Origin: Ruminococcus sp.
GTDB taxonomy: Bacteria > Bacillota > Clostridia > Oscillospirales > Ruminococcaceae
DNA length: 64,000 nt
Reading direction: 5' to 3'
NCBI GenBank assembly: GCA_017529875.1
Contig: JAFXNC010000016.1
Location: 1-64,000, forward strand
Position numbers and translations under genes: made by a program. Shown here piece by piece: positions 43,892-52,483 of the stretch; position 1 is the stretch's first letter; each line of letters opens with the position of its first letter. The notes under the pieces are model-generated. The model was not told the origin of the DNA. It saw nothing but the letters and a program-made list of their open reading frames with translations, and searched no databases.

Positions 43892-43920
43892 TTGAAATTA
43901 AAGATACAATATGTTACAAT
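43892..43920 (+). promoter_or_regulatory. Promoter of the surface protein gene
   Basis: TTGAAA (43892-43897), 17-base spacer, TACAAT (43915-43920). A second pair, TTGCAA (43883) and TACAAT (43905) with a 16-base spacer, overlaps it. The region is very AT-rich. Confidence 0.6.
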
Positions 43921-43993
43921 TGTATTACAATGACTATAAGGGACAGAATCCTCGTAGTCAGTGGAATCTAATCAAAAAGATGGAGGATTAAAA

Positions 43994-45751
43994 ATGAAAG
44001 TCAAAAAGTTTTTGGCAGTTCTCTCCGCAGCAGCTATGGCTTCTTCGATGATGTCCATGGTCTCTTTCGCTGAGGAAGGAGAGAGTCTCGAAGTGGCGGA
44101 GCCTTCCTTTGGCGCTTCGGTTTATGTAATGGGCAACGAAAAGTGGAACTGGCAGTCCGTAGGCGGCAGCTTTGAGGACGGCGCTATTACCATTACCGGT
44201 AATGCAGCTGATCTTGCACAGGCAAGCCGTGCAGAAGAGTCTGCTGATTCCGCAGTCGGTGAGGCCGGCATCCAGTTCTATGTAACGAACGTTCAGGATT
44301 TCAATACCGGTGATACTATTGATGCTTCCTTCAACTTCACTCTCACTACCGCTCTGGGTACTGCTACTGAAACTGCTACCGGCAAGATGACCGTTTCCGG
44401 CGGCAGTGCAAACTTCAATTTCGTACTTGCTCCCGGCGGCTCATCCTGGGCTTTAGTCGACGCTATGGGCGATTTCACCCTGACCGCTGAGCTGGTTGAT
44501 TACACCGTTACTCCTTATGAGGCTCCCGAGGCCCCTGAGTCTGAGTACGACAAGATCGTGTACATTGAGGACGGCACCTATGCAGGCGACTGGAAGGGCG
44601 CTGGTTTCGTAAATCCTGACCTCTCCTTCATCAAGAAGGAAGACGGCCTGAAGATCACCGTTAACTACACTCTCGAGGAGGGTTATGATAAGTACATGAT
44701 CGCTCCTGTTGACGGGCACAACTGGGTCAAGTTCACTCCCGACGGAAGTGACGACGTTTACCAGGACGGCGCTTTCGACACCAACGACACCTTCAAGGTT
44801 TCCGAGTTTGCTGACGATTCCGACGATCAGAGCGCTGAGGTCGAGGCTTCCGAGGTTCCGATCATGAAGCATGACGGTTTCTTCTTGGTTAAGTCCAACG
44901 GCTCCTTCACCCTCAACCTCAACGAGCAGGGCGTGACCAATCTGCTCAATAACGCTTATGCTGAGGACAACCTTTCTGACGGCCAGGCTTGGTTCGGCCT
45001 TGGTTTCCAGGTTTACGGCGTTACCATCACCAGCGCTTCCTTCGAGTACAACATCGACGGTCAGGTATTTGACATCGATAAGGGTATCACCTACAACACT
45101 TCTTATGTATTCGATCCTACCGCAGACGTAGATCCTGACAAGGGCTACAACAGTGCTTCCTTCGTTCTCACCGGTATCTCCCTCGAGGAGAAGGGTGCTG
45201 AGACCGGTTCCGCTTGGAATGACTGGTGCGCTTACAAGATCAAGATCACTGATGCTGACGGCAACGTTACCTATGTAGGTGTTGGCGGCGCTCAGGCTGG
45301 TTGGGACTTCACTGTTGACGACAACGGTACTCCCGACGACGATTCCGACGATTTCATTATCCCTGCTGCTGACGTCATCAAGACCGACGCTGAGGGTAAT
45401 GTAGAGGTCATCCTCCCCTATGGTTACGGTTACACCTATGAAGTGATCGCTATGGGTTGGGATTCCGATCCTGACGATCCGTACATCAACCTGGAGAAGG
45501 TTTCCCTGTACAAGGCACAGTCTGTTCCTGAGTGGCCTGTGTACAACACCGGCGATGATTCCTCCGAGCCTGAGCCTGAGGATTCTTCCGAGCCTGAGGA
45601 TTCTTCTGAGCCTGAGGAGTCGTCCGTTCCTGAGACTTCCAAGCCTGACGACGGCAAGGGCACTAACCCCAAGACCGGTGCATTCGCTCTCGGCCTCGGC
45701 GCTCTGACTCTCGCTGGCGCTGCAGTAGTTATCACCAAGAAGAAGTTCTAA
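43994..45751 (+). CDS. Secreted surface protein with sortase-like NPKTG anchor
   Basis: About 585 residues from the ATG at 43994 (GGAGG 7 bases upstream). Signal peptide 1-26 (ending VSFAEE). The middle is beta-rich and acidic with two similar halves (EKWNWQSVGGSFEDGAITITG; GTYAGDWKGAGFVNPDLSF); no catalytic motif. A Pro/Glu/Ser spacer (SEPEPEDSSEPEDSSEPEE type) leads to NPKTG, a hydrophobic helix and a KKKF tail, the layout of a sortase-attached protein with a non-LPxTG signal. Codon use differs from all neighbours: GCT, GGT, TCC and GAC dominate, as in very highly expressed genes. Strong terminator follows. Probably an abundant wall protein of unknown role. Confidence 0.85.
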   Translation: MKVKKFLAVLSAAAMASSMMSMVSFAEEGESLEVAEPSFGASVYVMGNEKWNWQSVGGSFEDGAITITGNAADLAQASRAEESADSAVGEAGIQFYVTNVQDFNTGDTIDASFNFTLTTALGTATETATGKMTVSGGSANFNFVLAPGGSSWALVDAMGDFTLTAELVDYTVTPYEAPEAPESEYDKIVYIEDGTYAGDWKGAGFVNPDLSFIKKEDGLKITVNYTLEEGYDKYMIAPVDGHNWVKFTPDGSDDVYQDGAFDTNDTFKVSEFADDSDDQSAEVEASEVPIMKHDGFFLVKSNGSFTLNLNEQGVTNLLNNAYAEDNLSDGQAWFGLGFQVYGVTITSASFEYNIDGQVFDIDKGITYNTSYVFDPTADVDPDKGYNSASFVLTGISLEEKGAETGSAWNDWCAYKIKITDADGNVTYVGVGGAQAGWDFTVDDNGTPDDDSDDFIIPAADVIKTDAEGNVEVILPYGYGYTYEVIAMGWDSDPDDPYINLEKVSLYKAQSVPEWPVYNTGDDSSEPEPEDSSEPEDSSEPEESSVPETSKPDDGKGTNPKTGAFALGLGALTLAGAAVVITKKKF

Positions 45752-45783
45752 GATAACTGCCAAAAGCTAACAAGCTAAACATG

Positions 45784-45814
45784 AGATCCACCCTTCGGGG
45801 TGGATCTTTTTTTG
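45784..45814 (+). terminator. Strong terminator of the surface protein gene
   Basis: AGATCCACCC and GGGTGGATCT close on a TTCG tetraloop, followed by seven T. Confidence 0.95.
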
Positions 45815-45851
45815 TGCCGAAGTATAATATGAACAAATCATGCATTCAGTG

Positions 45852-45880
45852 TTGACATTATTTATCTTATATAGTATAAT
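45852..45880 (+). promoter_or_regulatory. Consensus promoter of the M4-vWA gene
   Basis: TTGACA (45852-45857), 17-base spacer, TATAAT (45875-45880): perfect sigma-A consensus, 45 bases before the ATG. Confidence 0.85.
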
Positions 45881-45925
45881 AGTAATGTAAGATTCTGTAA
45901 ATGATGCCTGACTGGAGGAATATAT

Positions 45926-48900
45926 ATGAGCAGAGATAACAAGATCAGAAAGCCCAGGCCGCGAGGTTCAAGGTTCCTTTCGGTGGTGCTGGTGGCTGTA
46001 CTGGCAGCAAGCACCGTTATTAACAGCTATTTTACCTATGACCTCTTCGGGCGGGGGATACAGTCCTCCGAGATCGAGACCGTGGCCGAGGAGGACAAGG
46101 AGGCTGTGGAGCTGAAGAAGACCCTCAAAGAGACCCGTGACAAGCTGGCTCAGGAGGATGAGCAGGAGCGCGTCAACGGCGACAAGGGCTTTGATCCCCT
46201 CATGCTCAGCGAGTTACAGGAGGCCAACGAAGAAGCTATCAAGCAGGGCCTCGAAGCGGTGAACACCAAGATCATCGACGAGTACGCCGCCAAGCAGGTG
46301 CTGGGGGCGCTGGCCTATGACCTGGGCATCAGGGACACCGAGTCGGAGTACAGCTTCCAGCGGAAGGCCGAGAACCAGGACTTCGAGTACTACACCATGA
46401 AGCAGAGCTTCAACGGCATCGAGATCGCCGGCGCCGGCATCACCATGCAGGTGGGCAAGGACGACAGCGAGCTGGTCAACACCAGCGGCAAGCACTTCAA
46501 CATCCCCGAGGACATCGAGCTCGACCTTGTCATCGGCTACGACGAGGCCAAGCAGATCGCCTCCGACTACATCAAGCAAGCCATGCGCATCCCCGAGGAC
46601 AAGCAGTACCTCGAAAACCGGGGGCAGAAGATCTTCGTGATCTCCACCAACGTTTACGCCTCCTGCTACGAGATCGGCTGTCAGCTCTCCGACGGGCGGG
46701 AGTTCATCATCGCGGTGGACACAGTCTCCGGCGGCATCGCCAAGCTCTTCGACAACTTCAAGTTCGTCATGACCTCCACCACCCTCAAGGGTCAGCTGGG
46801 GGATCAGAGCATCTCCGTGGATATGATCTCAGAGACCGACCACAGGCTTGAGGACACGGAGCGCAACATCCATATACACGTCATAGAGGACAGAGCCGCT
46901 ACCCCGGTGATCAAGTACGAGGACATGATAAACATACCCGTATACAGCTGGGATCCCACCAACAAGACCCCCGACAGGAGCGGCGTTGATACCCTTGCCA
47001 ACATACAGAAGGTATACGACTTCTACAAGAAGACCTTCGACCGGGACGGCGTTGACGGCAGCTACAACCATGTGAACGCCTACGTGGGCGTAAGCACCGT
47101 TGACTACGGCGACGGCGACTCCAGCAACATGACCAACAACGCCGGCATGGCGGGCAGCTCTACCCTGTACATCGGCACCAAGTCCCCCAACGAGTACTCC
47201 TCTGACCTTGACGTTATGGGTCACGAGTTCACCCACGGCGTTATCGCCTCCGGCGGAGCCGTGAGATACGCAGGCAAGAACTCTGCCATGGACGCTATCA
47301 ACGAGGGCTTTGCGGATATCTTCGGCGAGCTCATCGCGGACTTCAACGCCGACGGCGAGCTGGACGGCGCCAACTCCCTCAGCACCCCCGACACCGACTG
47401 GGACATCGTGGGCAGAGTATTCTCCGACCCCAAGCTGAAAAACTGCGCCGACTTTGAGGAGGGCGTCACCGACTGCCACGAAGGCGGCACCCTGGTGAAC
47501 GGCCTGTTCTACCGCATGATGACCGACGCCAAGCCCAGCTACATCAACGTTTCGGTGCTGGCTAACCTCTACTATTCGATCATACCCATGTTCAACAACA
47601 GCACCGACTTTAAGGAGCTGAGAACGCTCATCGAGAATCAGGCGCTGAAATGGAACGCCGAGACCAATGCCGGCACCGCAGGCGACAGGCACGTCCTCAC
47701 GGATGACATGGTGGAGACTATCATCGACGCATTCGATTACTTCAACTACCCCGAGACCCACAAATACCGTGTAGTCAAGGGGGGCAAGGTCATCGTCTAC
47801 GACAAGGACGAGGATCCCTACGACAACTACCACATCGCCTTTGCAAGACCCTACGACAAGAGCCAGGTGGTCTTCGAGACCGACGTATCCGAAAAAGAAT
47901 TCGTCATCCCCGGGGAGATACCCAACGGCTATTACAGCGTTACCGTGACCGATCTTGCCAACCCCAAGAACAAGGTCAGGGGCTGGATCCTCATAAACGA
48001 CAACGCCGCCGACCAGAAGTGCAGAGAGTACCCCGAAAAGGTGGAGATCTTCACCAACTTCAACTCCGAGGCCCGTGAGGTTGTCCTGGTCATCGACGAC
48101 TCCGGCAGTATGGACGGCTCGCCTATCGAGCAGGCAAGGAGCTCCGCTGTCAACTTCGTGAACACGGTGCTCAACTCCAATCCTGCCACAAGCATCAGCC
48201 TTATCTCCTACAATTCAAGCTTTACCACAAGGGTAAGCGCATCCTCCAACAAGAATCAGCTGGTGTCGTCCATACAGTCCATACGCTCCGGCGGAGGCAC
48301 CGACACCTATGACGCCCTTGCAGAGGCCAAGCGCCTGCTCACAGGCTCCAAGTCCCAGAAGCGCCTTGTGGTGCTGCTCAGCGACGGCCTCCCCAACGAG
48401 GGCCCCAGCGATAACGGCGACTACTATGCCCCGATCTACCGCCTCATGGACGAGATGAAGAGGGAGGGCATCATAGTCTACTCACTGGGATTCTTCCACA
48501 ATCTGGGCTCCTATGAGCTGGGACAGGGTCAGGAGCTCATGTCCAAGATCGCCACCGAGGGCTATGACTATGTGGTGGATAACGCCGACGAGGCCGAGGG
48601 CGCAGTCAGCGACCTTGAACTGGTCTTCAACGACTTCGCGGAAATGGTCAACGGAAAGCAGTACATCAACATCAGGATCGCCTGCCCCGTGGACGTGACC
48701 GTCAACTACAACGGCGAGACCCTTTCCTCCGACAAAAAGCACCCTGTAACAAGAACGTCCTTCGGCACTCTCTCCTATGAGAAGGTCATCGACGAGGAGA
48801 CCGGCGAGGAGACCGACGATCCCGTGAAGATACTCCGCCTTGAAAAGGGCACTGATTACGAGATCTGCATAAACGGCACCGGCAAGGGCAAGATGAACTA

Positions 48901-49777
48901 TACCATAAGCTACCCCGACGAGAACGGCGAATACACCGACGTCAGGGAGTTCAAGAAGGTGCCTGTCACCAAGGATACTGTCATCGCCGCCTCCACCAAG
49001 GAGAACTCCGGCAAGGTGGATCTCAAGATCGACACCGACGGCGACGGCAAATTCGACCTCAACTATGAGGCCGAGGAAGGCAAGAAGGCCGAGGAGACCT
49101 CCGGCGACAACACCATGACCATCATCATGGTGATAGCCAACAGCGTTGCCGGGGCGGCTATACTGGCGTATTTGATCGTCAGCCTTGTGAAGAAGAAAAA
49201 GCAGCCCAAGCCTGCGGCTCCGGCGGCTCCCACAGTCTGCCCGGGATGCTCGGCACCGCTGACGGCGGGGATGAAGTTCTGCCGAAACTGCGGCACTCCG
49301 ATACCCGCACCGGCACCTGCGCCGGCGGCTGCACCCGCAGTCAAGGCACCCAAGGCCGGCATGATCGTGAAGCTGGTCATCATAGGGCTGTGCGTATGCG
49401 TTACCGCAGCTGCCGCCGGACTGTACTACTCACCCGCCACAACGGTATTCAAGACCCTCCGTGACGGCCAGCCGGAGAGCGCCAGACTGCTGTACGAGAA
49501 CTCTGTTGAGGGCTCGTCCCTGTCCGAGAAGTACATCTCGGTGCTGCTGAACAACCACCTGGGGAAGGCTGAGAAGGCCTACAACGACGGCAGATACAGT
49601 GCGGCTGAATACCGCACGCTGCTGGAAGGCGTCAAGGCGCTTGGTGTGGACGATGCGTCCGACACGGCGAAGGACAGCCTGAAGGAGCTCAGCAAGAGCG
49701 GGGACGAGAGCGAAGCGCAGGAGCAGAGCGAGAGCACTGAGGCTGCGGAAAGCGCAGAGGAAAGCACAGAGGAATAA
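45926..49777 (+). CDS. Membrane-anchored M4 (thermolysin-type) metallopeptidase with vWA domain and zinc ribbon
   Basis: 1283 residues. N-terminal membrane helix about 17-40. Propeptide-like region 100-330. M4 peptidase about 340-610: zinc motif HEFTH at 433-437, third ligand Glu460 in AINEGFADIFGE, and DCHEGGTLVNGLFYRM in place of the family's catalytic His loop. vWA domain about 718-910 with an intact MIDAS (Asp724, Ser726, Ser728 in DDSGSMDGS). Second membrane helix about 1070-1090 (IIMVIANSVAGAAILAYLIV), then a four-Cys zinc ribbon (Cys1105, 1108, 1119, 1122) and a third helix about 1150. The acidic C-terminus ends in Glu-rich repeats. I know M4 and vWA separately but not this combination. 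Protease at the cell surface with a ligand-binding vWA arm; targets unknown. An in-frame open stretch follows the stop. Confidence 0.9.
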   Translation: MSRDNKIRKPRPRGSRFLSVVLVAVLAASTVINSYFTYDLFGRGIQSSEIETVAEEDKEAVELKKTLKETRDKLAQEDEQERVNGDKGFDPLMLSELQEANEEAIKQGLEAVNTKIIDEYAAKQVLGALAYDLGIRDTESEYSFQRKAENQDFEYYTMKQSFNGIEIAGAGITMQVGKDDSELVNTSGKHFNIPEDIELDLVIGYDEAKQIASDYIKQAMRIPEDKQYLENRGQKIFVISTNVYASCYEIGCQLSDGREFIIAVDTVSGGIAKLFDNFKFVMTSTTLKGQLGDQSISVDMISETDHRLEDTERNIHIHVIEDRAATPVIKYEDMINIPVYSWDPTNKTPDRSGVDTLANIQKVYDFYKKTFDRDGVDGSYNHVNAYVGVSTVDYGDGDSSNMTNNAGMAGSSTLYIGTKSPNEYSSDLDVMGHEFTHGVIASGGAVRYAGKNSAMDAINEGFADIFGELIADFNADGELDGANSLSTPDTDWDIVGRVFSDPKLKNCADFEEGVTDCHEGGTLVNGLFYRMMTDAKPSYINVSVLANLYYSIIPMFNNSTDFKELRTLIENQALKWNAETNAGTAGDRHVLTDDMVETIIDAFDYFNYPETHKYRVVKGGKVIVYDKDEDPYDNYHIAFARPYDKSQVVFETDVSEKEFVIPGEIPNGYYSVTVTDLANPKNKVRGWILINDNAADQKCREYPEKVEIFTNFNSEAREVVLVIDDSGSMDGSPIEQARSSAVNFVNTVLNSNPATSISLISYNSSFTTRVSASSNKNQLVSSIQSIRSGGGTDTYDALAEAKRLLTGSKSQKRLVVLLSDGLPNEGPSDNGDYYAPIYRLMDEMKREGIIVYSLGFFHNLGSYELGQGQELMSKIATEGYDYVVDNADEAEGAVSDLELVFNDFAEMVNGKQYINIRIACPVDVTVNYNGETLSSDKKHPVTRTSFGTLSYEKVIDEETGEETDDPVKILRLEKGTDYEICINGTGKGKMNYTISYPDENGEYTDVREFKKVPVTKDTVIAASTKENSGKVDLKIDTDGDGKFDLNYEAEEGKKAEETSGDNTMTIIMVIANSVAGAAILAYLIVSLVKKKKQPKPAAPAAPTVCPGCSAPLTAGMKFCRNCGTPIPAPAPAPAAAPAVKAPKAGMIVKLVIIGLCVCVTAAAAGLYYSPATTVFKTLRDGQPESARLLYENSVEGSSLSEKYISVLLNNHLGKAEKAYNDGRYSAAEYRTLLEGVKALGVDDASDTAKDSLKELSKSGDESEAQEQSESTEAAESAEESTEE

Positions 49778-50128
49778 GCAAAACCGACCAAAACCGGGCG
49801 GTTTTCCCAAAAAGCGAAAAAAGCCGATACAGATAAAGACACAGACACAGATAATGACAATGAGACAGACACAGAAACAAAAAATGATAGTGTTACAGAA
49901 AGTGCCGAAGGCACAAAAAAAGACCCTGACCCGGAAGATGAAACTGAGAATGAGACAGGTGTGTGTGTGCGCAAAGCTCAAATTTCGCGCTTGACCTGCG
50001 TATTTCGGGCGTTTAGAGAGGGTCAGCATGGCCTTTTGGCAAGGTGGTTATCTCAGGGTGTAGGCAGAGTTATCTCAGGGTTAAGGCAGAGTTATCTCAG
50101 GGTCAACATCATGTTAAGGCAGACCTAA
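49778..50128 (+). other. In-frame open stretch after the M4-vWA stop codon
   Basis: The frame of the preceding gene stays open for 116 codons after its TAA and ends with TAA at 50126. The first half codes for an acidic, low-complexity peptide (DKDTDTDNDNETDTETK type, later DPDPEDETENE), similar in character to the acidic tail just before the stop. The second half runs into the tandem array. AAAACCGGGCGGTTTT (49790-49805) just after the stop can form a hairpin. It may be a former C-terminal extension cut off by a stop mutation, or simple-sequence DNA. There is no start codon with a ribosome binding site. Confidence 0.5.
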
Positions 50129-50243
50129 CATAATGTTAAGGCAGACTTAACATAATGCATAGGCAGAGTAACACCGTAGTGTAATGCAGGGTAATACCGT
50201 AGTGTAATGCAGGGTAATACCGTAGTGTAATGCAGGGTAACAC
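50047..50243. repeat. Tandem array of 22/23-bp units in three sub-families
   Basis: Eight head-to-tail units and a partial ninth: GTTATCTCAGGG(TGTA/TTAA)GGCAGA at 50047, 50069 and, with an 11-base insertion, 50091; CCTAACATAATGTTAAGGCAGA at 50124 and CTTAACATAATGCATAGGCAGA at 50146; GTAA(C/T)ACCGTAGTGTAATGCAGG at 50168, 50191 and 50214; then GTAACAC. All share a GGCAGA/TGCAGG end. No spacers separate them, so this is not a CRISPR array. No function can be assigned from sequence. Confidence 0.9.
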
Positions 50244-50283
50244 ATGAAAAGTTTTCAGTGCTGTCCCCTCCCTGTCTGCCTCT

Positions 50284-50332
50284 CCGGACGGATCAATAGA
50301 TCATCAAGGCAATAACTTAATTATTCTTTTTG
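50284..50332. repeat. Fragment of repeat family A
   Basis: CCGGACGGATCAATAGATCA and TTAATTATTCTTTT match the middle and right part of copy 3 (38560-38690). The arms are lost. It adjoins repeat B2. Together with the tandem array these repeats fill the 708-base gap 49778-50485. Confidence 0.7.
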
Positions 50333-50338
50333 CTTTTT

Positions 50339-50459
50339 GCAGGCGCTGCACATAGTAACGAAAAGGCACTTCTGTCACAGTACCGACAGAAGTGCCTTAA
50401 ATGGATCATCTTTACCGCGACTGCGCTTTTGATGTCCCCTCTATTATTATGCGCAGAGC
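50339..50459. repeat. Dispersed palindromic repeat family B, copy 2
   Basis: GCAGGCGCTGCACATAGTAACG, then the AAGGCACTTCTGTC / GACAGAAGTGCCTT hairpin, then ATCTTTACCGCG and GCGCTTTTGATG, ending TATTATGCGCAG. It matches copy 3 over its full length. It lies directly downstream of the minus-strand gene 50486-52483 and may terminate it. Confidence 0.85.
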
Positions 50460-50485
50460 TCCGCGTTCGTTATTTCAGCCTCTGA

Positions 50486-52483
50486 TCAGATCGGGCTCTT
50501 AAAGCTCTCAAATCTTATCACCACGCCGCCGCTTATCAGCTTCGGCAGTGCGTCGGTGCTTTCCCATACCGGGCTGTCCGGCCTGGCCTGACAAAGCGAG
50601 AGTATTTTCAGCTGAGTAATATCCTCGATGCCGCCGTCAAAGGTCAGCTCATAGTGGTGCGTCGCCTTCTGCATCTCGCTGACTGTCTCCTCTCTGTCGC
50701 ATTTAAGAGTGGTGTATACGTTTATCATGGCGTCGTTCGGGTCGATCTCCTCTCCGTCGCAGGTGAAGCCGGCAAGCTTCAGCTTCGGGTCGTCGCCGGT
50801 CACGAGCATATCATTCATCAGCTGAGGCACCATGCAGGCACCTGTGAGCTTAATGGGCGCATCAAGGGCTGTGCTGCCCGAGGTGGCTGTGTCAACGGTT
50901 ATCCTGCCCTTCTTTCTGTCTACTTTAACCGTGATATCGGTCTTGAGCTCTATCTCATCGCTGAGGCCGTAGTTGTAGGTGCAGGTGATCTCCTCCGCAT
51001 CCTCGCCCACGAAGTAGGTGTCTGTGCCCTTCTTTTCCGCCGCTCCGGTGATGTGAGGCGTACAGGTCTGGTCGTAGAGATACTCCTTGCCTTCCTCCCA
51101 GGTGAAGTCGAACTGGATTGAGTTCACGTCAAGGCAGGTCTCCGGGTCGTTCACCTTGAAATATACCCCCGCGGTGTAGACATTGCCATATTTGTGGTTC
51201 AGCAGATAGTATACGCTGAAATCCATATCGCCGTCCTTGGACTCAAATACCACCATAGGCGCCGACATCATACCTGAGTATTCCTGGGTCGAGTCGGGCA
51301 TTTCGGTCACACAAGAGCCAGTCCAGCTGCTGCCTGCGGACTTTATCAGCTCGGTGAAGGCCTTTGCCGGGGCGGCGTCCGCCACTGCTATCTCGTATCC
51401 GCCGCTGCCGTCGGGGAGATAGTCGTAGTTGCACTCCGAGTGGTCGTGCCATACGCCGTACTGCTGCTCGCCGTTTTTAGTCCAGGAGCACTTTTCGTAC
51501 CACTTCTCGCTGACGTATGTGATGATGTTCTCCGGGTGCTGCTCGATATAGTCCAGGATGACCGAGTAGTAGGGGCGGTCAGCGGCAGTGGCTATATCCA
51601 CACCCTGACCCATGTTCTTCTGTATCTGCGACACTGCGTAGCTGAAGGAGACCTCCTCCCCCTGTTTGAGCCCGGTGAAGTCCTCCCGGCCGCGCATCAT
51701 CACGGCTTTGAAGCCCTCCGCTCCCTCTGTCAGGAGCAGGCAGGTGTCAAGGTAATCGGGCAGTGATACCACCGCAGTCTTGCAGCCCCTGCCGGCGGAG
51801 TACTTCTCCAAAAGCTCAGCCGGCACTGTCCTGGATACGGACTGCCCTTCCTCCTCCGCATTGGTGCAGCCGCAGACTTTGTAGCTGCCGTCGGTGAGCT
51901 CATTGAGCCTTATCTCGATATTGCTGCCGATATCCACACACCATACGACGCTGTCGCTCCGGATGCTGCCGATGCCTGTGATAGCCTCCAGCTGCCCGGA
52001 GCCGATAAATGCGCAGCAGTAGTACGCCGTGTTGTCACCGTTCAGCAGCTGCTCCAGGTCGTCATAAAACACCTGCGTTTTCAGAAGATCGTCGTTGCTT
52101 GCCAGTATGGCAGCCTTGAGCCTGTTCTTCCATTCGCCCGCGCTGTCATCGGCAAGGCGTTTGAGTATATCCTGATAGTCGGCCTTGACCGGGATCGGTT
52201 CGCCGGTCTGCGCACCGCCGTTATCGGCTATGGGCAGCGCCCCCTCCGAGGACGAAGCGTCCGAGGACGAGGCGTCCTTTTCTACCTTTGAGCGGTTCAT
52301 AAAGAACACCGCTCCCACGGCTATTGCCGCCGCTGTCAGCACAAGGCCGAGCCTCCAGTATCCGCCCCGCACTCTTGCCCGCCCGCTGACCGAGGTGCCC
52401 AGCACCTGATCCGGGGAAAGCTCCGGCGCCCGGACTCTGTATTCATTATCCGAGACCTGTTTTAGCAGTTCCTTTTCATTCAT
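50486..52483 (-). CDS. Large membrane-anchored partner of the ECF sigma factor
   Basis: 665 residues. A short cytosolic N-terminus (about 1-42), one membrane helix (about 44-61, LGLVLTAAAIAVGAVFFM), a Ser/Asp-rich linker and a large extracytoplasmic region of beta-rich type that I cannot name. The ATG overlaps the stop of the sigma factor gene (ATGA at 52480-52483). This topology and coupling are what is seen for membrane anti-sigma factors, but no zinc-binding anti-sigma motif (HxxxCxxC) is present in the N-terminal part. So 'anti-sigma-like' is inference. Repeat B2 follows the stop. Confidence 0.65.
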   Translation of the reverse strand: MNEKELLKQVSDNEYRVRAPELSPDQVLGTSVSGRARVRGGYWRLGLVLTAAAIAVGAVFFMNRSKVEKDASSSDASSSEGALPIADNGGAQTGEPIPVKADYQDILKRLADDSAGEWKNRLKAAILASNDDLLKTQVFYDDLEQLLNGDNTAYYCCAFIGSGQLEAITGIGSIRSDSVVWCVDIGSNIEIRLNELTDGSYKVCGCTNAEEEGQSVSRTVPAELLEKYSAGRGCKTAVVSLPDYLDTCLLLTEGAEGFKAVMMRGREDFTGLKQGEEVSFSYAVSQIQKNMGQGVDIATAADRPYYSVILDYIEQHPENIITYVSEKWYEKCSWTKNGEQQYGVWHDHSECNYDYLPDGSGGYEIAVADAAPAKAFTELIKSAGSSWTGSCVTEMPDSTQEYSGMMSAPMVVFESKDGDMDFSVYYLLNHKYGNVYTAGVYFKVNDPETCLDVNSIQFDFTWEEGKEYLYDQTCTPHITGAAEKKGTDTYFVGEDAEEITCTYNYGLSDEIELKTDITVKVDRKKGRITVDTATSGSTALDAPIKLTGACMVPQLMNDMLVTGDDPKLKLAGFTCDGEEIDPNDAMINVYTTLKCDREETVSEMQKATHHYELTFDGGIEDITQLKILSLCQARPDSPVWESTDALPKLISGGVVIRFESFKSPI

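Noticed and set aside
49430-50029. 199-residue minus-strand frame over the M4-vWA tail, and shorter versions of it
   Set aside because: Low-complexity Ser/Phe/Val sequence that mirrors the acidic repeats of the plus strand; no start signal.
50047-50243. CRISPR array
   Set aside because: Units of 22/23 bp are contiguous with no unique spacers, and no cas genes are in the window.
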